From CAVTRI01 sp963737075 (lineage in GTDB: Bacteria; Actinomycetota; Acidimicrobiia; Acidimicrobiales; Palsa-688), in the NCBI GenBank assembly GCA_963737075.1, contig CAVTRI010000001.1:2523797-2587796 (forward strand): 64,000 nucleotides of DNA. The letters run 5' to 3'. Under the pieces are notes generated by a model. That model was not told where the DNA came from, searched no databases, and worked only from the letters and a program-made list of their open reading frames with translations. Within the stretch, counting starts at the first letter, position 1. Every line of letters begins with the position of its first letter. A program made the translations under genes and the position numbers. Shown here piece after piece: positions 59,430-64,000 of the stretch.

Positions 59430-62400
59430 TCAACGAAGCCCGTGGAGACACGCCTTCGCTTCACGGGCGACGGCGGCCATGCCCAAGCCGACGGCGTCGC
59501 TGTTCACCGTCTCCAGCATGGCACGTGTCTGGCCAGCCGACGCGCCCGACGCGATCTGTGTTTTCGCCCACCACAGCCTCGTGCGCGTCGCCAAGGCGCT
59601 GAATCCCGCCCGCTCTTCGAGGTCGACCGCCAGGCCGAATCGGTCCAGGGCTTCGTCCGTGTTTCCCAGCAGGGCCTCGAGCATGCCGATGTACCGATCC
59701 GATGCGCCCGGGCAGAAGACGCCCCAAGCGGCGACGATCAGTTGGCCGGCATACGGATCCAGAAGGCCACGAAGAATGACGGCTGTTTCTCGGTCACGGA
59801 CGGCCGCGCACACCTCGCTCAGAATGGCTAGCGCCATGCTCCACGTAAGATCCCGTGGGAACCCACCGAACTCGTCCTTGGCGAGCGTCAAGAGCATCGG
59901 TCGGGCTTGGTCGGCTTCTCCTCCGTCGACGAGGGCCAGAGCGAGCAGTGCCTGAAAGACCACCACTGCCTGGAACTCTGAAACGGCGGACTCGAGGACG
60001 GGCACGAGGTCGAAAGCGCCGCCCCTTTCACGCGAGATTTGGAAGGCTAAAGCCGTCCAGGAGTTGCTAAAGTTGGGATTGCCGGGCATCTTGGCAGCCA
60101 TTTCGTCGGCGAAGCCTTGGGCCTCGTCGATGCGTCCTTCGGCGAGGACACGCATCGCTGACCACATGTGCAAAAGCGTGGCGGGGTACGGCGTGCTTGC
60201 GGTGTCCACGATGGCTGCGATGTCCGCGACTGCTTCTTGATAGGAGGGGATGTCGCCTGCTTGCAGCGCGCACACGGTGCGCAACCTGGCCAGGTTGAGA
60301 ACCCGGGAGTGTTTGCCGTGCAGGGCCCATTCTGTTGGCCAGCTCAGCAATGGTAGGGCGTCGAGAAAATCCGGGGTCTGAACCAGATCCGCCAGCTCCG
60401 ATATGACCGCCACTTGAGGCGCGAGGTCCGGCGATCCCTGCAATACGAGACCCAACTGCAGCAGGGTCGATCCCAGCGTGGACGGGTCACCCGTCCGTCT
60501 GGCAACGGACACTGCCTCCTGGGCGAGGGGGGCAGCGGCGGCGCCCCGTCCTTCTCCGACGGCCTGGTGGAGGGCCAGCATCGAAAGGAGACAGGTGCGA
60601 CCCTGGAGGTCGGCGTCGCCGAGCATCGTGAGCGCATGCTTCGCGAGAGCAATATCGGCTGCCATGTCCACGTTCCCGAGGAGCGGCCAGGTGAGCGTTT
60701 GGGCAGCGGCCATGGCCAGCAAATGTGCCTCCCCCGCCTGTTGCGCTTCGGCGGCGGCAGTCCTCGCATCCGCGAGGGCGGCGTCGATCCGGCCTCCGAA
60801 GTGCAAGCTGGTCGCCCTGGCCAAAAGGAGCTGAGCTCGGAGATCCCCTCTGGTGGATTTGGAACGGGACAATGCATCGAGCGCCAGCCCGGCCACGTCT
60901 GCCCCTTCTTCGAACGCAAGCCGGGTGAAGGCGTCGCTGGCTGCCGTCAAGGCCCAAGCGGCCGCCGACTCCGATCCGCCGGCCGGGACCCCTGCGCAGA
61001 GTTGGTGGGCGACCAAAAGCGGAGGGGTGCCCGGGGTGGTCGCCAGGACCTCGCCCACCTGGCGATGGAGGCGCACTCGTCTCGTGGCGCTCACGCGCGC
61101 GAGGATTGCGCCTCGGACGAGTGCGTGGCTGAACCTGAAGACCCCGATCTGCTCAGAGCTCTCCCGAAGGAAGTTGGCGTCGACGGCCTCCTCGACCGCG
61201 TTGAGACCGACATCTGGTCGTACCGCCTCGACCAGATCGATGTGGAACTCCTGGCCGATGATCGCCCCCAGAACCAACGCCTCGTTGGCCTCCTCTGTCA
61301 GGCGATGCGTTCGCCGTGATATGAGCTCCCGGATCCCTTCGGGAAGGTCGCTCCCGTCTTGCACCCAGGAAGGCGGGTCGACGTTTGTCGGGTGAAAGAG
61401 ACGACCGGTGTCGTTGAGGTGACGGACCAACTGCTCGACGAAGAAGGCGTTTCCTCCGGACTGGGCGTGCAAGTGGCGAGCCAATTGGCGGGTGGCGCCA
61501 TCAAGGGGAGGGTGACCGTAAGCGGACTCGAGGAACTGTTCAACGTCAGGCTCGGATAGTCCCCCAAGGCCGATCCAGGTGACTCTGTGATTGCGCCGGA
61601 GGTCGGCGAGTACACCGGTCAAAGCGTGGCCGGCGTCCAGATCGCTGTTGCTGTACGTGAGAAGGAACATGATGGGAGCCGGGATCGAGTCGTGCAGTAC
61701 GTGACGCAGCATCAGGACCGTTGAGGTGCCAGCCCAGTGCAGGTCGTCGATTACGACCAGGATCGGGCCCTGGGCGGCAGCGGCGGCGAGGACCGCGCGC
61801 GCGCCCTCGAAGAGACGGAGCCGGTCCACCTCGGGATCCCCCGTCGGCCCGGCCGGACCAGGGGCCTCGGAAGCGGATCTGAGCTCCGGGACCAATCGTT
61901 TGAATTCTTCGCCGATCCCGGCCGCCACGACCCGGCCCGGTGGTGCCGCGAGCGCCCACTGACGGGCCACGTCCACGAGAGGCCAGTAGGCGAGCCCGGC
62001 GTCCTCGTCGCACCGTCCCCACAGAACGAGGCCCCCTTCGACATGCACCGCCACGGCGAACTCGGCTGCCAGACGGGTCTTGCCGATGCCGGCGTCACCT
62101 TGCACCACGGCGATAGCGGGCTCGGAGGTCTTGGTCACTCCTTCCCACACGAGCCGCAGTCGCTCGGTCTCCTTGTCGCGGCCAACCAGGGGGACGCCGC
62201 CAACCGCAGCCGCGACGGGGTGGGGCAGCACCCGTTGTCGGACGGGTGCCGGCTCGGGCTCGGCTTGCACGACCGGGCGTTCACCCACGCTTGTCGGGTC
62301 GCCGGAGACGGCCGAGAGGGTCGGAAGGTCGGGATGCGTGAGCGCGAACACCGGTTCGGGTCTGGTGAGTCCCTTGAGTCGGTGCAGGCCGACATCCACG

Positions 62401-63623
62401 ATCCCTGCCGGCGGCTCGAGCCGATCAACTATCAGGTCCCGGGTGGTCGCTGAGATGACGATCTGCCCGCCACGGGCGACGGACCGGAGCCGAGCGGCCC
62501 GGATGATGGTCAAACCGGCGTAGTTGGTCTCATCCCTAAGCTGGGCCTCGCCAGTGTGCACCCCCATCCGGACCCGGACCGGTGACGGTGTTGGCCACTG
62601 TTCCGCTTGCAGCGCCAGCTGGGCCGCCAGCGCGGCTCTGATGGCGTCCGACGGAAGGCTGAAGGCGGCGAGGACGCTGTCGCCCTCACCTTGATCCCGT
62701 GGCCGAACGCCGCCGTGCACGCTGATGGCTCTGTACAGCAGCTCGAAGTGGCGCTCCATCGCGGCGGTCATCGCCTCGGGCGCGGCCTGCCACAGGGGGG
62801 TCGACTCTTCCACGTCGGTCAGGAGAAATGTGACGGTGCCGATGGGCAGGCTGGACTGCGAGGAAGGGACGCGCGTTCGCATGGCGGGGTCTTGAGCACG
62901 TATGGACCGTTCGAGCTCGACAAGCTCGGAGCTCGGCTGCAAGCCGAGTTCCTCGTCCAGCAGCCTTCGGATCCGGTCAAAGGTGGCGAGCGCGTCGGCT
63001 TGCCGGCCGCTGCGGTAGAGGGACGTCATGAGATAACCCCAGCGGCGCTCGCGATACGGCTGGGCGGTGACAGCCAGTTCGAGATCGGCGACGAGGCCGG
63101 CGTCCTCTCCCGTTTGCATGCGGGCTGCGAACAGCCGGTCCTCGGACAGGTGCTTCAGTTCGACCAGCCTCGCTCGTTCGGCCATTCCCCGGGGGCGGTC
63201 GGCCAGGTCCGGCAGCGGATCTCCCCGCCACAGGCCGAGTGCCTGCTGCAGCAGGCGCACGGCTCGTGCCGGGTCATGTCTCGAGGCGGTGGTTGCCTCC
63301 TCGATGAGGTGCGCGAACTGGACGGCATCCACGTCCTCTGGCGCAATGCGCAACCGGCATCCGCCTCTCGTTCGCTCGATCGATCCGGGCGGCATGTGCC
63401 GCCGCAGAGAAGATAGGCAACCCTGAAGCGTGTCAAGCGCGGACGGCGGAGGGCGTTCGCCCCAAACGGCGCCGCTCAACTCTGCCACCGTGACTGTCGA
63501 CCCCGGCCGCAGAGCGAGGGCGGTGACAACTGCTCGCGCCCGACCGGCGGGTAGCTCGACCCGCTTGCCGGACTCGTCTACGACAAACAATGGGCCGAGA
63601 AGCCCCACCTGCACTCTGCGCAC
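59430..63623 (-). CDS. AfsR/SARP-like regulator with cyclase-like, AAA and TPR domains
   Basis: 1397 residues from GTG 63623. Order: OmpR-type winged helix (about 5-95, LLGPLFVVDESGKRVELP, LSGAVWGERPP); bacterial transcriptional activation domain (100-245, LLDEELGLQPSSELVELE); class III nucleotidyl-cyclase-like domain (262-430, TFLLTDVEESTPLW, GEGDSVLAAF); ATPase with Walker A GDAGIGKT (509-516) and LVVIDDLHWAG; then TPR-like helices to the end. The cyclase part keeps metal-type Asp270 and Asp315 but has IIRAAR where active enzymes have an Asn (VNxAAR), so it may bind rather than make cNMP. Likely a large signal-integrating activator. Target unknown. Confidence 0.92.
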   Translation of the reverse strand: MRRVQVGLLGPLFVVDESGKRVELPAGRARAVVTALALRPGSTVTVAELSGAVWGERPPPSALDTLQGCLSSLRRHMPPGSIERTRGGCRLRIAPEDVDAVQFAHLIEEATTASRHDPARAVRLLQQALGLWRGDPLPDLADRPRGMAERARLVELKHLSEDRLFAARMQTGEDAGLVADLELAVTAQPYRERRWGYLMTSLYRSGRQADALATFDRIRRLLDEELGLQPSSELVELERSIRAQDPAMRTRVPSSQSSLPIGTVTFLLTDVEESTPLWQAAPEAMTAAMERHFELLYRAISVHGGVRPRDQGEGDSVLAAFSLPSDAIRAALAAQLALQAEQWPTPSPVRVRMGVHTGEAQLRDETNYAGLTIIRAARLRSVARGGQIVISATTRDLIVDRLEPPAGIVDVGLHRLKGLTRPEPVFALTHPDLPTLSAVSGDPTSVGERPVVQAEPEPAPVRQRVLPHPVAAAVGGVPLVGRDKETERLRLVWEGVTKTSEPAIAVVQGDAGIGKTRLAAEFAVAVHVEGGLVLWGRCDEDAGLAYWPLVDVARQWALAAPPGRVVAAGIGEEFKRLVPELRSASEAPGPAGPTGDPEVDRLRLFEGARAVLAAAAAQGPILVVIDDLHWAGTSTVLMLRHVLHDSIPAPIMFLLTYSNSDLDAGHALTGVLADLRRNHRVTWIGLGGLSEPDVEQFLESAYGHPPLDGATRQLARHLHAQSGGNAFFVEQLVRHLNDTGRLFHPTNVDPPSWVQDGSDLPEGIRELISRRTHRLTEEANEALVLGAIIGQEFHIDLVEAVRPDVGLNAVEEAVDANFLRESSEQIGVFRFSHALVRGAILARVSATRRVRLHRQVGEVLATTPGTPPLLVAHQLCAGVPAGGSESAAAWALTAASDAFTRLAFEEGADVAGLALDALSRSKSTRGDLRAQLLLARATSLHFGGRIDAALADARTAAAEAQQAGEAHLLAMAAAQTLTWPLLGNVDMAADIALAKHALTMLGDADLQGRTCLLSMLALHQAVGEGRGAAAAPLAQEAVSVARRTGDPSTLGSTLLQLGLVLQGSPDLAPQVAVISELADLVQTPDFLDALPLLSWPTEWALHGKHSRVLNLARLRTVCALQAGDIPSYQEAVADIAAIVDTASTPYPATLLHMWSAMRVLAEGRIDEAQGFADEMAAKMPGNPNFSNSWTALAFQISRERGGAFDLVPVLESAVSEFQAVVVFQALLALALVDGGEADQARPMLLTLAKDEFGGFPRDLTWSMALAILSEVCAAVRDRETAVILRGLLDPYAGQLIVAAWGVFCPGASDRYIGMLEALLGNTDEALDRFGLAVDLEERAGFSALATRTRLWWAKTQIASGASAGQTRAMLETVNSDAVGLGMAAVAREAKACLHGLR

Positions 63624-63720
63624 GGTAGCAGAAGCACCTTCCGACCCCCCGCCTCGGCCGCCGCGCCCATCGGTGGCCCGGGTGCGCGCGGCCAGTGCTT
63701 AACCGACCCTTGGTTGGCTG

Positions 63721-63867
63721 GTGGTTGCCGGTCCGATAGCCACCGCAGCCGATGGCGCAGGCGTCAAGAGCGACGAAAAGCTGGTGCGGGTCCGGGAGGC
63801 CCTGGCATTGGGCAAGCCGGTGTTCGTTCACATGACGCCTGAGTCCCTACGAGCGCGGGATGTCTAG
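63721..63867 (+). pseudogene. Short coding-like fragment, unknown
   Basis: 48 codons from GTG 63721 to TAG: VVAGPIATAADGAGVKSDEK then LVRVREALALGKPVFVHMTP. Codon use and the amphipathic helix look like genuine protein sequence, but no ribosome site precedes it. It may be the surviving 3' end of a lost gene. No family recognised. Confidence 0.25.
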
Positions 63868-63943
63868 TCGAATGCGGCGGCTCCGGTAGGGGAGAGGGCT
63901 TGCCTGTCTGCAACCTTCGGTGACCTGAGACGTCGCTTTGGGT

Positions 63944-64000
63944 ATGGAGCGAACGACTACGTCGGTTGAGCCGACCGGAAAGGGGGTCTGGTGCGGGGGT
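63944..64000 (+). CDS. Possible start of a gene running off the right edge
   Basis: ATG 63944 opens 19 codons (MERTTTSVEPTGKGVWCGG) without a stop before the window ends. There is no clear ribosome site and too little sequence to judge. Confidence 0.2.
   Translation, partial: MERTTTSVEPTGKGVWCGG

Larger units (their letters stand above)
63624..64000. other. Right-edge segment, mostly without a supported gene
   Basis: 377 bp upstream of the large regulator, presumably containing its promoter. It also contains the short open frame at 63721-63867 and a possible start at 63944, both listed separately with low confidence. No tRNA or repeat is seen. Confidence 0.4.

Overview
The window is GC-rich DNA with densely packed genes, frequent GTG starts and many ATGA/GTGA stop-start overlaps. 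Gene content points to an actinobacterium. Evidence for this includes a class II DAHP synthase, the block TIGR03960 - TIGR03936 - Rne/Rng - rplU - rpmA - obgE - proB, nadD - small membrane protein - rsfS, mreBCD - mrdA - rodA, an AfsR-type regulator and a CFP30B-like double VOC protein. The order resembles Acidimicrobiia-type genomes, but that placement is an inference. There is no rRNA operon, CRISPR array or prophage.

Layout. 1-3.8 kb: an operon of three luciferase-like flavin monooxygenases reading left from a near-consensus promoter, the last one cut by the window edge. 3.8-9.5 kb: a small unknown protein, a methyltransferase, a VOC protein and a large secreted subtilase-like protein broken by two frameshifts. 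9.5-19.7 kb: nadD/rsfS, class II DAHP synthase, a sulfite (or nitrite) reductase plus APS reductase pair behind a palindromic operator candidate, a MoxR/VWA pair, proA and a PspA-like protein. 19.7-29.1 kb: gnd, proB, obgE, rpmA, rplU, an Rne/Rng RNase and the two radical-SAM-linked genes. 29.3-35.6 kb: the rod-shape cluster rodA, mrdA, mreD, mreC, mreB, then ndk. 35.6-42.3 kb: glpK, folC, clpX, clpP, tig and two tRNAs. 42.3-64 kb: an accessory region. It holds a kelch-type surface protein, a GH8 lipoprotein, a histidine phosphatase, a carboxylesterase and an ECF sigma operon interrupted by an IS630-like element. These are followed by assorted enzymes, a sigma-70 factor, three tRNAs, an IS110-family remnant hit by a second copy of the same IS, a cyclic-nucleotide-binding protein and a 1397-residue AfsR-like regulator.

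Notable points. (1) Three reading-frame breaks, two in the subtilase and one in the TIGR03936 gene, are each repaired by deleting the middle base of a GANTC pentamer to give GATC. This is a shared signature that looks like a systematic assembly or base-calling error. A fourth break, in mreC, lies in a run of six C/G. (2) Two 1248-bp IS630-like copies differ by one terminal base as far as I compared them. One splits an ECF sigma gene that can be rebuilt in frame. The other sits in the last codons of an IS110 transposase remnant next to tRNA-Lys. (3) The sulfite/nitrite reductase carries complete C-x5-C / C-x3-C sets in both halves. (4) A GC-rich intergenic repeat is shared by two distant gaps. 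(5) A cyclic-nucleotide-binding protein of unknown N-terminal type lies beside a regulator with a class III cyclase-like domain. I see no clearly new multi-gene defence or biosynthetic system.
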